A DNA stretch of 64,000 bases from Tahibacter soli (GTDB taxonomy: Bacteria > Pseudomonadota > Gammaproteobacteria > Xanthomonadales > Rhodanobacteraceae): contig NZ_JAOVZO020000018.1 in assembly GCF_025717065.2 (NCBI RefSeq), positions 62,001-126,000 on the forward strand, in the 5' to 3' direction. Each line of letters begins with the position of its first letter. Position 1 is the first letter of the stretch. Below the pieces are notes generated by a model. It saw only the letters and a program-made list of their open reading frames with translations, searched no databases and was not told where the DNA came from. The position numbers and the translations under genes were made by a program. Shown here piece by piece: positions 26,094 through 33,801 of the stretch.

Positions 26094-26692
26094 TGATGTT
26101 CCTCCAGCGCGCTGCGCAAAGCGTTCAGCGCGCGCCACAGATGGGTTTTCACGCTGCCCTCGCCGCAGCGCATCGCATTGGCCGTCTGGGCGACGTCGAG
26201 TCCTTCCCAGACGCGCAGCAGAAACGCCTGACGCTGGCGCAGCGGCAACGCCGCGAGCGCCCCGTTGAGCGCGGCACCGGCGTCGGCGTCGACGAGACGC
26301 GCCAGCGGTCCGGGTTCGCGCAGGTCCGGCGCCTCGGCCAGCGGATCGCCCGCGTCGTCGTCGTCGCGCCGGCCGAACCACGCGCCGATCCATCGACCGC
26401 GCACCTGCTGGCGGCGGTGCCAGTCGGTCATGCGGCTGTCGAGCACGCGATGAAACAGCGGCGGCCATTCGGCTGCCGGCTTGTCGGCATAGTTGCGTAC
26501 GAACGCCAGCATCGCGTCCTGCACGAGATCGAGCGCCTCGTCGCGCTGGCCGGTCGTCAGTTCGGCCATGCGCAGCGCGCGGCGCTCGACGCCGCGCAGG
26601 AACCGATCCAGCGCCGCCCGCCCGTCGGCGAGCTCTTGCGTTTCTACGGGCATCCAGGGTTGTCCGTCGGTTCGAACGCGATTCTCCAGCAT
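26090..26692 (-). CDS. RNA polymerase sigma factor, ECF-like
   Basis: A 200-residue (or 187 if the ATG at 26653 is used) sigma-70-family factor with regions 2 and 4 only. Region 2 covers about 38-100 (QRDEALDLVQDAMLAFVRNY and RMTDWHRRQQVRGRW). Region 4 covers about 140-195 (LPLRQRQAFLLRVWEGLDV with the helix-turn-helix CGEGSVKTHLWRALNALR). Neither start has a strong ribosome binding site. It heads a four-gene operon with the DUF3619, small secreted and DUF3106 genes, all overlapping. The target promoters are unknown. Confidence 0.88.
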   Translation of the reverse strand: MLENRVRTDGQPWMPVETQELADGRAALDRFLRGVERRALRMAELTTGQRDEALDLVQDAMLAFVRNYADKPAAEWPPLFHRVLDSRMTDWHRRQQVRGRWIGAWFGRRDDDDAGDPLAEAPDLREPGPLARLVDADAGAALNGALAALPLRQRQAFLLRVWEGLDVAQTANAMRCGEGSVKTHLWRALNALRSALEEHQ

Positions 26693-27166
26693 TTGTCGAT
26701 CCGATTCCGCGTCGTCGCAGCCCTCAACGCGCGGCCACCATACCGGTTGACATCGGGCAAACCCAACAGCGAAGCGGTTGACCGCGAACCGGGCCCGCTG
26801 TCAAGGGTTTTGCACAGGCCCCGAGCGCGCGTCGCGAAACTGTCACGGAGGCTGTCCAACGCCTGAATTTGTCCAATTCTGACAACGCAAGTTGTTGAAT
26901 AATAAGAACTAAGACAGATTGCTCAAAGATTAGTCAAGCCGAGCGAAGGCCCGTCAGGACGCGCTCTGCGGGCCTCTTCCGGCCGTTCGTCCACAAGGTT
27001 ATCCACAGGGGTTGTGGATAAACGGCAAATGCCTTGGGAAACAAACCGCTGCGGCACATTGCTCGAAAATTGCGAATCCGTTGCCGCGACCGGCACTTTC
27101 GGCCCAGGCAGCCGCCCGTCCGCGGGGTAATCTCGGACAGGGGCATCTCGACCTTTGGGGCACGAC
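26693..27166. other. Divergent intergenic region with an AT-rich patch
   Basis: A 474-bp gap between the sigma operon and the M19 peptidase gene. It contains an AT-rich stretch (about 26865-26935) suited to promoters in one or both directions, the DnaA-box palindrome at 26999-27021, and GGGG eight bases before the peptidase ATG. I see no gene in it. Confidence 0.6.
26999..27021. repeat. Inverted pair of perfect DnaA boxes
   Basis: TTATCCACA (26999-27007) and TGTGGATAA (27013-27021) are both exact matches to the DnaA box and face each other across five bases, forming a 9-bp-stem palindrome. GTCCACAAGG just before it mirrors the first half of the core repeat in the array at 15812-16438, so this is a sixth, better-conserved copy of that core. 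It lies in a divergent promoter region, so DnaA-linked regulation or titration is possible. Confidence 0.75.
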
Positions 27167-28354
27167 ATGACGCAAGACCCGACCGGCGGTTTCGACCGCC
27201 GCCGCTTTCTCACGCTCGCCGCCGCAGCGGCAACCGTCGCCGCGGCACCCGGCGCATTCGCGGCCGAACCGGCGCCGTCGGCGCGCTGGCGCAACGCGAT
27301 CGTCGTCAACGCACTCGGCGCGCTCGACAACCCGAACGTCGAGCGCCCGGGCACCGATCCGGCCGGCATGAAGCAGGCGAAGCGCGAGCGCCTGTCGCTC
27401 GACGCGCGCGCGCTGAAAGACGCCCACGCGTCGGGCCTGACCGCCGTGAACTGGACGATCGGCTTCGTCGCCGGCCCCGGCGATCCGTTCGAACGCAGCG
27501 TTTCCGACATCGCGCTGTACGACCGGCTGATTCGCGATACGTCGGCCGACCTCGTCAAGGTGCTGCGCGCCGGCGATATCGCCCAGGCCAAGCGCGAAGG
27601 CCGCATCGGCGTCATCTACGGCTTCCAGAACGCGGTGCAGCTCGGCGACAACCTCGAGCGCGTCGACGTCTTCGCCGATCTCGGCGTGCGCATCGTGCAA
27701 CTGACCTACAACCCGGCGAACACGCTCGGCGACGGCGCGATGGCACCCGAGAACCGCGGGCTGACGCCGTTCGGCCGCGAGGCGGTCGCGCGTCTGAACG
27801 ACAACCGCGTGATGGTCGACCTGTCGCACAGCGGCGAAAAAACCTGCCTCGAAGCCGCGCGGGTTTCCAGACAGCCGATTTCGATCAACCACACCGGCTG
27901 TCGCGCGCTCGTGGACCTGCCGCGCAACAAGACCGACGAGGAATTGAAACTCGTCGCCGACAAGGGCGGCTTCGTCGGCATCTATTTCATGCCGTTCCTC
28001 GACGCCGGCGGCATCGTGACCGCCGACGACGTGGTCGCGCACATCGAGCACGCGGTGAAAACCTGCGGCGAGGACGCGGTCGGCATCGGTACCGACGGCA
28101 CGGTCGTTTCGATCGACGATCTCGACGGCTATCGCAAGGAACTGGCCGAAGCCGTCGAGGCGCGCAAGAAGGCCGGCATCGGCGCGAAGGGCGAAGGGCC
28201 GCACACGCTGCCGTTCGCGGTGGACCTGCGCGGCGTCAACCAGTTCTTCGATCTCGCCGACCGCCTGGCCAAACGCGGCCACTCCGACGCGCGCATCGAG
28301 AAGATTCTCGGCGGCAACTTCGTGCGCTACGCCACGACCGTGTGGGGCGCGTGA
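27167..28354 (+). CDS. Peptidase M19 (membrane dipeptidase-like), Tat-exported
   Basis: A 395-residue protein of the renal dipeptidase family. The N-terminus is a twin-arginine signal (DRRRFLTLAAAAATVAAAPGAFAA). Conserved elements are VMVDLSHSGEKT (His221), ISINHTGCRAL (His242) and VGIGTDG (Asp310). The usual HxD pair near the start is not visible (VVNALGALD) and the bridging Glu is Gln154 (VIYGFQN), so the metal site differs from renal dipeptidase; a distinct subfamily is likely. The ATG is preferred over a TTG 12 bases upstream. It is the first gene of an operon with a transporter and an OCD-family enzyme. Confidence 0.85.
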   Translation: MTQDPTGGFDRRRFLTLAAAAATVAAAPGAFAAEPAPSARWRNAIVVNALGALDNPNVERPGTDPAGMKQAKRERLSLDARALKDAHASGLTAVNWTIGFVAGPGDPFERSVSDIALYDRLIRDTSADLVKVLRAGDIAQAKREGRIGVIYGFQNAVQLGDNLERVDVFADLGVRIVQLTYNPANTLGDGAMAPENRGLTPFGREAVARLNDNRVMVDLSHSGEKTCLEAARVSRQPISINHTGCRALVDLPRNKTDEELKLVADKGGFVGIYFMPFLDAGGIVTADDVVAHIEHAVKTCGEDAVGIGTDGTVVSIDDLDGYRKELAEAVEARKKAGIGAKGEGPHTLPFAVDLRGVNQFFDLADRLAKRGHSDARIEKILGGNFVRYATTVWGA

Positions 28355-29253
28355 TGCCGAACGAGATCGTCGCACTGGTCAACACCGCGGTCGTGCCGAT
28401 CGGGCTCGTCGCGATCATGTTCAGCATGGGCCTGTCGCTGACCGCGAACGACTTCCGCGAGGTCGCGCGCAATCCGCGCGCGGTGTTCGGCGGTCTCGCC
28501 GGCCAGCTCGTGCTGCTGCCGCCGCTCGCGATCGCCGTCGCATGGCTGTTCCGGCTGCCGCCGGAAATGGCGACGGGCCTGTTCATCCTCGCGATCTGCC
28601 CCGGCGGCATCACGTCGAACGCGATCACTTACGCGGCGAAGGCCAACGTCGCGCTCGCGGTCGTGCTCACGACCGCGTCGAGCCTCGTCACGGTTTTCAC
28701 GATTCCGCTGCTGCTCAACTGGGCGCTGACGCACTACTTCGTCGCCGGCGAGATCCCGCCGCTGTCGGTGCCGAAGACGATGCTGCAGCTCGCGCAGATG
28801 ACGCTGATGCCGGTCGCGCTCGGCATGGCGATCCGCGCGTGGCGGCCCGCCGCCGCGGCGCGCATGACCGTGTGGCTGCGCCCGGCGTCGCTCGTCGTGC
28901 TGATCGCGGTGATCGCGTTCTCGGTCGCGGTGAGCGCGCAGCTCGTGCTCGACAACCTGCTGTACGCCGGCCCGGCCGCGTTCGTGCTGAACGCCGCGAG
29001 CATGGGCGTCGGCCTCGTCATCGCGCGCGGGTTGTCGCTCGATCGCAACGACACGCTGACGGTAGCGATCGAGGTGGGCATTCACAACGCGACGATGGCG
29101 ACGTTCCTGTCGCTGTCGGTGCTCAAAGACATCGCGCTCGCGATCACGCCGACGATCTACGGCGTGATCATGGTGATCAACGCGGGCCTGCTCGTGCGGT
29201 TGTTCCGCGCGCTCGCGACGCGACGCGCACAAAGCGCCGGAGCGACGCCGTGA
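28354..29253 (+). CDS. Bile acid:sodium symporter family (BASS) transporter
   Basis: A 299-residue protein with nine or ten membrane helices. GLVAIMFSMGLSL in the first helix, FILAICPGGITSN and EVGIHNATMATFLSL are typical BASS family stretches; the last two form the crossed-helix sodium and substrate site. Bacterial members take up organic anions such as bile acids, pantoate or keto acids. Its ATG overlaps the peptidase stop (TGATG). The operon suggests an amino-acid-derived or organic acid substrate; this is inference. Confidence 0.88.
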   Translation: MPNEIVALVNTAVVPIGLVAIMFSMGLSLTANDFREVARNPRAVFGGLAGQLVLLPPLAIAVAWLFRLPPEMATGLFILAICPGGITSNAITYAAKANVALAVVLTTASSLVTVFTIPLLLNWALTHYFVAGEIPPLSVPKTMLQLAQMTLMPVALGMAIRAWRPAAAARMTVWLRPASLVVLIAVIAFSVAVSAQLVLDNLLYAGPAAFVLNAASMGVGLVIARGLSLDRNDTLTVAIEVGIHNATMATFLSLSVLKDIALAITPTIYGVIMVINAGLLVRLFRALATRRAQSAGATP

Positions 29254-30224
29254 TTCTGATCGATGGGGAAACCGTGCGCGCGCGGCTCGACATGCGCGCC
29301 TGCATCGACCTCTTGCGCCCCGCGATGATCGCGCTCGCTCGCGGACAGACGCGCCAGCTGCTGCGCGGCATCGTCGACCTCGACGCCGGCCGCGCGTTCG
29401 GCGTGATGCCCGGCGCGCTCGGCGTCGGCGAGGCGTTCGGCGCGAAGCTCATTTCGGTGTATCCGGAAAATTTCCATCAGGGCAAGCAGTCGCACCAGGG
29501 CGTCGTCGCGCTGTTCGATCCGGCCGACGGCGCGCCGGTCGCGCTCGTGCATGCCGGAGAAATCACGGCGATCCGCACCGCCGCGGCGTCGGCGCTCGCA
29601 ACCGACGCGCTCGCGCGCCGCGACGCCGCACGGCTCGCCGTGCTCGGCTACGGCGAACAGGCCGAACGGCACGTCGTCGCGATGGCCTGCGTGCGCGACA
29701 TCGCCGGCGTGCGCGTGTGGGGCCGCTCGCCGGAACGCACGGCCGACTTCGCCGCGCGCGTCGGCGCGCACACCGGTCTCGCCGTATCCGCCGCCGCGAA
29801 CGTACGCGACGCGGTCGACGGCGCCGACATCGTCTGCACGACCACGGCCGCCGCCGAACCGATCCTGCTCGGCGACTGGATCGCACCCGGCACGCATCTG
29901 AATCTCGTCGGGTCGAGCCGCGCTGGGCCGGTCGAAGTCGACCATGACGTCGTCGTGCGCGCGCGCTTCTTCGCCGACCATCGCGAAGGCGTGCTGCGGC
30001 AAGGTGCGGAATTCCTGCGCGCGAAGGAAGCCGGGCTCGTCGGCGACGACCACGTGCTCGGCGACATCGGCGCGGTGCTCGCCGGCGACCTTGCGGGCCG
30101 CACGTCGGACGCCGACGTCACCGCGTACAAGTCGCTCGGTTCGATCGTGCAGGATCTGGCCTGCGCATGGCATTTGGTCGAGCGGGCGCGCTCGGAAGGC
30201 TTCGGCGTCCGCGTACCGTTCTGA
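29250..30224 (+). CDS. Ornithine cyclodeaminase / mu-crystallin family protein
   Basis: A 324-residue NAD(P)-binding enzyme starting at a GTG that overlaps the transporter stop (GTGA). GAKLISVYPEN and HAGEITAIRTAAASALA are the OCD/mu-crystallin substrate-site motifs, VLGYGEQAERHV is the dinucleotide-binding loop, and VTAYKSLGSIVQDL is the conserved C-terminal signature. Family members include ornithine cyclodeaminase, alanine dehydrogenase and ketimine reductases, so the exact reaction cannot be read. With a dipeptidase-like protein and a transporter in the same operon, imino or amino acid catabolism is likely. Confidence 0.88.
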   Translation: MILIDGETVRARLDMRACIDLLRPAMIALARGQTRQLLRGIVDLDAGRAFGVMPGALGVGEAFGAKLISVYPENFHQGKQSHQGVVALFDPADGAPVALVHAGEITAIRTAAASALATDALARRDAARLAVLGYGEQAERHVVAMACVRDIAGVRVWGRSPERTADFAARVGAHTGLAVSAAANVRDAVDGADIVCTTTAAAEPILLGDWIAPGTHLNLVGSSRAGPVEVDHDVVVRARFFADHREGVLRQGAEFLRAKEAGLVGDDHVLGDIGAVLAGDLAGRTSDADVTAYKSLGSIVQDLACAWHLVERARSEGFGVRVPF

Positions 30225-30245
30225 CGTCTGTGCGAAAATCGGCGC

Positions 30246-32426
30246 ATGCCCGATGTTTTGCGCGTCGCCGTGCCGGTGCCGCTACCGCAGCTGTTCGACT
30301 ATCGCGCGCCGCCCGGTGAAACCGTGGCGGCCGGCTGCCGCGTGGTCGTCCCGTTCGGACGCAACAAGCGCGTCGGCATCGTCGTCGGCCATGCCGCGAC
30401 GAGCGAGGTGCCGGCGGGGCGGCTCAAAACGATCGACGCGGTGCTCGACGACGCGCCGCTCATCGGCGCCGAACTGCTCGCGACGCTGCAATGGGCGTCG
30501 CGCTACTACCAGCATCCGCTCGGCGCCGTGCTCGAAACGGCGCTGCCGGTCGGCATGCGCCAGGCCAAACCGCTGCCGTTCGAAGGCGAGCGCGCGCTGA
30601 CGCTCGCCGCCGCCGGCCGCGCCGTCGCGGCCGATCCGCCGCTGCGCCGCGGCACGCGCGTACGCACGCTGTTCGAACGGCTCGTCGACGGCCCGCTCGC
30701 CTACGCGACCCTCGACGAAACCCTGCCCGGCTGGCGCGACAGCGCGAGCGCGCTGCGGCAGCGTAACTTTGTGGAAACTATCGCGTTGTCCACGGCGACG
30801 CTGCCGACGGCGCGCGTGACGGGCCCGACGCTGACCGACGAGCAGCGGGCCGCGATCGACGCCGTCGCGGCCGAACACGGCCGCTTCCGCGCGTTCCTGC
30901 TCGAAGGCGTCACCGGCAGCGGCAAGACCGAGGTGTATCTGCAGCTGATCGAACGCGTGCTCGCGGCCGGCGGTCAGGCGCTGATGCTCGTGCCTGAAAT
31001 CGGCCTGACGCCGCAGACGCTGCGGCGCTTCCGCGAACGCTTCGGCGCGTCGGTGTTCGCGCTGCATTCGGGTCTCGCCGAGGGCGAACGTTCGCGCGCG
31101 TGGCTCGCCGCGGCGCGCGGCGACGCCGGCGTGATCCTCGGCACGCGCTCGGCGATCTTCGCGCCGCTGCCGCGCCTGGCCATCATCGCGGTCGACGAGG
31201 AACACGACGCGTCGTACAAGCAGCAGGACGGCTTTCGCTACAGCGCGCGCGACCTCGCGATCGTGCGCGCCCGCGCGCTCGGCGTGCCGGTGGTGCTCGG
31301 CTCGGCGACGCCGTCGCTCGAGACGCTCGCCAACGTCGAGGCCGAGCGCTACACGCGCGTGCGCCTGTCGGCGCGGCCCGGCAGCGCGCGCGCGCCGACG
31401 CTGCGCGTCGTCGACATGCGCCGCTCGCGGCTCGTGCACGGCATGAGTCCCGAACTCGTCACCGCGGTGCGCGACTGCCTCGCGCGCGGCGAACAGGCGC
31501 TGATCTTTCGCAACCGCCGCGGCTACGCGCCGGTGCTCACGTGCCACGACTGCGGCTGGCACGCCGACTGCGAACGCTGCGCCAAGCCGATGACGCTGCA
31601 CCGCGCGCGCGCGCGGCTCGTGTGCCATCACTGCGGCGCCGAGCGCAACGTGCCGGCGCAGTGCCCCGAATGCGCGGCGCAGACGCTCGCGCCGCAAGGC
31701 CACGGCACCGAGCGGCTCGAAGAAGCGCTCGTCGACCTGTTTCCGCAGGCACCCGTCGTGCGCATCGACCGCGAAACGACGCGACGCCGCGGCGCGCTCG
31801 AAGCGCTGTTCGACAGCCTCGGCCCCGACAAGCCCGGCATCTACGTCGGCACGCAGATGCTCGCCAAGGGCCACGACCTGCCGAATCTCACGCTCGTGGC
31901 GATCCTCGGCGTCGACGACGGCCTGTACAGCGCCGACTTCCGCGCGTCCGAACGGCTCGGACAACTGGTGGTGCAGGTGTCGGGCCGCGCCGGCCGGGCG
32001 AGCAAGCCCGGCTCGGTGCTGCTGCAGACGCATCATCCCGACCACGCGCTGCTCGGCACGCTGCTGCGCGGCGGCTATCGCGGGCTGGCCGCGAGCCTCC
32101 TGGCCGAACGCCGCGACGCGCAGTGGCCGCCTTACGCGCATCTGGCGCTGCTGCGCGCCGAAGCGAAGCAGTTGCAGCAGACGGAGAAATTTCTACGCGA
32201 CGCCGCCGAGGCGGCGGGCATGCCCGACGGCATCGACCTCGCCGGGCCGATACCCGCGCCGATGCCGCTGCGCGCGGGCATGCATCGCGCGCAGATCCTG
32301 CTGTCGAGCGCCGAGCGCGCGCGGCTGCAGCATTTCCTGCCGGCGTGGATCGACGCGCTGCGCGCGCTCGCGTCGGCGCGGCACGTGCGCTGGTCGGTCG
32401 ACGTCGATCCGATCGATTTGTATTGA
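30246..32426 (+). CDS. priA: Primosomal replication helicase PriA
   Basis: A 726-residue superfamily 2 3'-5' helicase that reloads the replisome at stalled forks. The N-terminal DNA 3'-end-binding domain (FDYRAPPGE, VVVPFGRNKRVGIVVG) is followed by Walker A GVTGSGKTEVY (about 221), the DEEHD box, and a zinc-binding insertion of eight Cys at about 433-480 (CHDCGWHADCERC, CHHCGAERNVPAQCPEC). YVGTQMLAKGHDLPN and VSGRAGRASKPG are motifs V and VI. It lies 21 bp after the OCD gene. Confidence 0.96.
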   Translation: MPDVLRVAVPVPLPQLFDYRAPPGETVAAGCRVVVPFGRNKRVGIVVGHAATSEVPAGRLKTIDAVLDDAPLIGAELLATLQWASRYYQHPLGAVLETALPVGMRQAKPLPFEGERALTLAAAGRAVAADPPLRRGTRVRTLFERLVDGPLAYATLDETLPGWRDSASALRQRNFVETIALSTATLPTARVTGPTLTDEQRAAIDAVAAEHGRFRAFLLEGVTGSGKTEVYLQLIERVLAAGGQALMLVPEIGLTPQTLRRFRERFGASVFALHSGLAEGERSRAWLAAARGDAGVILGTRSAIFAPLPRLAIIAVDEEHDASYKQQDGFRYSARDLAIVRARALGVPVVLGSATPSLETLANVEAERYTRVRLSARPGSARAPTLRVVDMRRSRLVHGMSPELVTAVRDCLARGEQALIFRNRRGYAPVLTCHDCGWHADCERCAKPMTLHRARARLVCHHCGAERNVPAQCPECAAQTLAPQGHGTERLEEALVDLFPQAPVVRIDRETTRRRGALEALFDSLGPDKPGIYVGTQMLAKGHDLPNLTLVAILGVDDGLYSADFRASERLGQLVVQVSGRAGRASKPGSVLLQTHHPDHALLGTLLRGGYRGLAASLLAERRDAQWPPYAHLALLRAEAKQLQQTEKFLRDAAEAAGMPDGIDLAGPIPAPMPLRAGMHRAQILLSSAERARLQHFLPAWIDALRALASARHVRWSVDVDPIDLY

Positions 32427-32459
32427 CGTAGACTGCCGTCCGACCGTGAGGAGGCGAAA

Positions 32460-33023
32460 GTGAGCACGGAAGGCGCGATCACGCAGTGGCTCAGGCGATT
32501 GTCGAACGGCGAGGCACGCGCCGAGCACGAGCTGCTCGCGCTCGTCTACGACGAACTGCGCCGGCTGGCCGCGCGTCAGCTCGCCGGCGAACGCGCCGGC
32601 CACACGCTGTCGCCGACGGCGCTCGTGCACGAGGCCTACCTGCGCCTGTCCGGGGACGCGTCGCTCTCGCCCGCCGACCGGCGCCAGTTTTTCGCGGTCG
32701 CGGCCAAGCGCATGCGACAGGTGCTGATCGACCACGCGCGCGCGCGCGACGCGGCCAAGCGCGGCGGCGCGGGCAAAGAAGCGGTCACGCTGTCGTCGCT
32801 CGTCGGCGACGACGGCGCGCGCGACGTCGACTTCCTCGCGCTCGACCAGGCGCTCGCACAGCTCGAAGCGACCGACGCGCGCAAGGCCCGCGTCGTCGAA
32901 CTGCGGTATTTCGCGGGCCTGGAAATGACCGACATCGCCGAGCTGCTCGAGATCTCGCGCGCGACCGCGCAGCGCGACTGGGAAGTGGCGCGCGCGTTTC
33001 TGTTCGAGGCGCTCAACGGCTGA
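32460..33023 (+). CDS. ECF sigma factor, TIGR02999 type
   Basis: A 187-residue extracytoplasmic-function sigma factor from a GTG with GAGGAGG immediately upstream. QLAGERAGHTLSPTALVHEAYLRL and FFAVAAKRMRQVLIDHARAR are region 2 hallmarks of the TIGR02999 branch; region 4 ends EMTDIAELLEISRATAQRDWEVARAFL. Genes of this branch are typically found beside Ser/Thr kinases with TPR domains, as here (33802-36078). Phosphorylation-dependent control of the sigma factor is therefore likely but inferred. Confidence 0.92.
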   Translation: MSTEGAITQWLRRLSNGEARAEHELLALVYDELRRLAARQLAGERAGHTLSPTALVHEAYLRLSGDASLSPADRRQFFAVAAKRMRQVLIDHARARDAAKRGGAGKEAVTLSSLVGDDGARDVDFLALDQALAQLEATDARKARVVELRYFAGLEMTDIAELLEISRATAQRDWEVARAFLFEALNG

Positions 33024-33173
33024 ACGATCGGCACCGCTTCGAGACGGCCGCACGGCCGCGACGGTGAACCGTTCCGCAGATTCGCACGAAAGTCCCGAGC
33101 GTGTGAGACATCCGGACGCCGCTCGTCGCCCTTCCGATCGACCGCGAATCGACGCGGGACAGGAGACGATGCG

Positions 33174-33785
33174 ATGAACACCCGATATTCCGTGCTGCCG
33201 TTCGCCCTGCTGTCGCTCATCGGCACCGGCACGGCCGCCGCGCAGGATTTCGACGCGATGATCCGCCAGCAGCTGCAGGCCGGCCAGGCGCTGTCGATGC
33301 AGATGCAGCAGGCGGAACAGCAGATCGTGCAGCAGACGATGCAGAACCCCGACTGCCAGGCGAAATACCGGCAGCACATCGCGTCCGGCGGAAAGCTGTC
33401 GTATCCGCAGTTCGCCTACCAGTACGCCGCGACCGGCGGCTTCACGCCGGGCGGCATCGCCAACTTCCGCCGCGGCGAGCAGGCGAACCAGGCGGCCGAA
33501 CAAGCCACCTGGAACGGCTACCGCGGCGCGCAGGACCAGCGCGCCGCCGCACAGGCCGCGTACTCGGAAAGCTACTTCGCCGGCCAAGCCGAGCAAGGCC
33601 GCGTGATGCAAGGCCAGAGCACGTGGGTCGATCCGAACGACGGACAGGCGCGCTCGCTGTCGTACGTCGGCGGCAACGCTTACGTCGACCCGAACACCGG
33701 TCAGGCGTTCGTGCGCGACGGCAACGGCCAGTACTACGCGCAAGGCCCCGACGGGCAGTGGTATCCGATGACGCCGTCGCGTTGA
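33174..33785 (+). CDS. Secreted Gln-rich protein, unknown function
   Basis: A 203-residue protein with a signal peptide (YSVLPFALLSLIGTGTAAAQ). The mature part is rich in Gln, Ala, Gly and Tyr: an N-terminal helical stretch (IRQQLQAGQALSMQMQQAEQ), two Cys, and a C-terminal half with repeated WVDPNDGQ / YVDPNTGQ / DGNGQYYAQGPDGQWYP elements. The repeats look like surface or beta-hairpin modules. It lies 150 bp after the ECF sigma factor and ends 16 bp from the convergent kinase gene, so it may be a target of that system. The family is not recognised. Confidence 0.75.
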   Translation: MNTRYSVLPFALLSLIGTGTAAAQDFDAMIRQQLQAGQALSMQMQQAEQQIVQQTMQNPDCQAKYRQHIASGGKLSYPQFAYQYAATGGFTPGGIANFRRGEQANQAAEQATWNGYRGAQDQRAAAQAAYSESYFAGQAEQGRVMQGQSTWVDPNDGQARSLSYVGGNAYVDPNTGQAFVRDGNGQYYAQGPDGQWYPMTPSR

Positions 33786-33801
33786 ATTTTTTTGAGGATT
33801 T

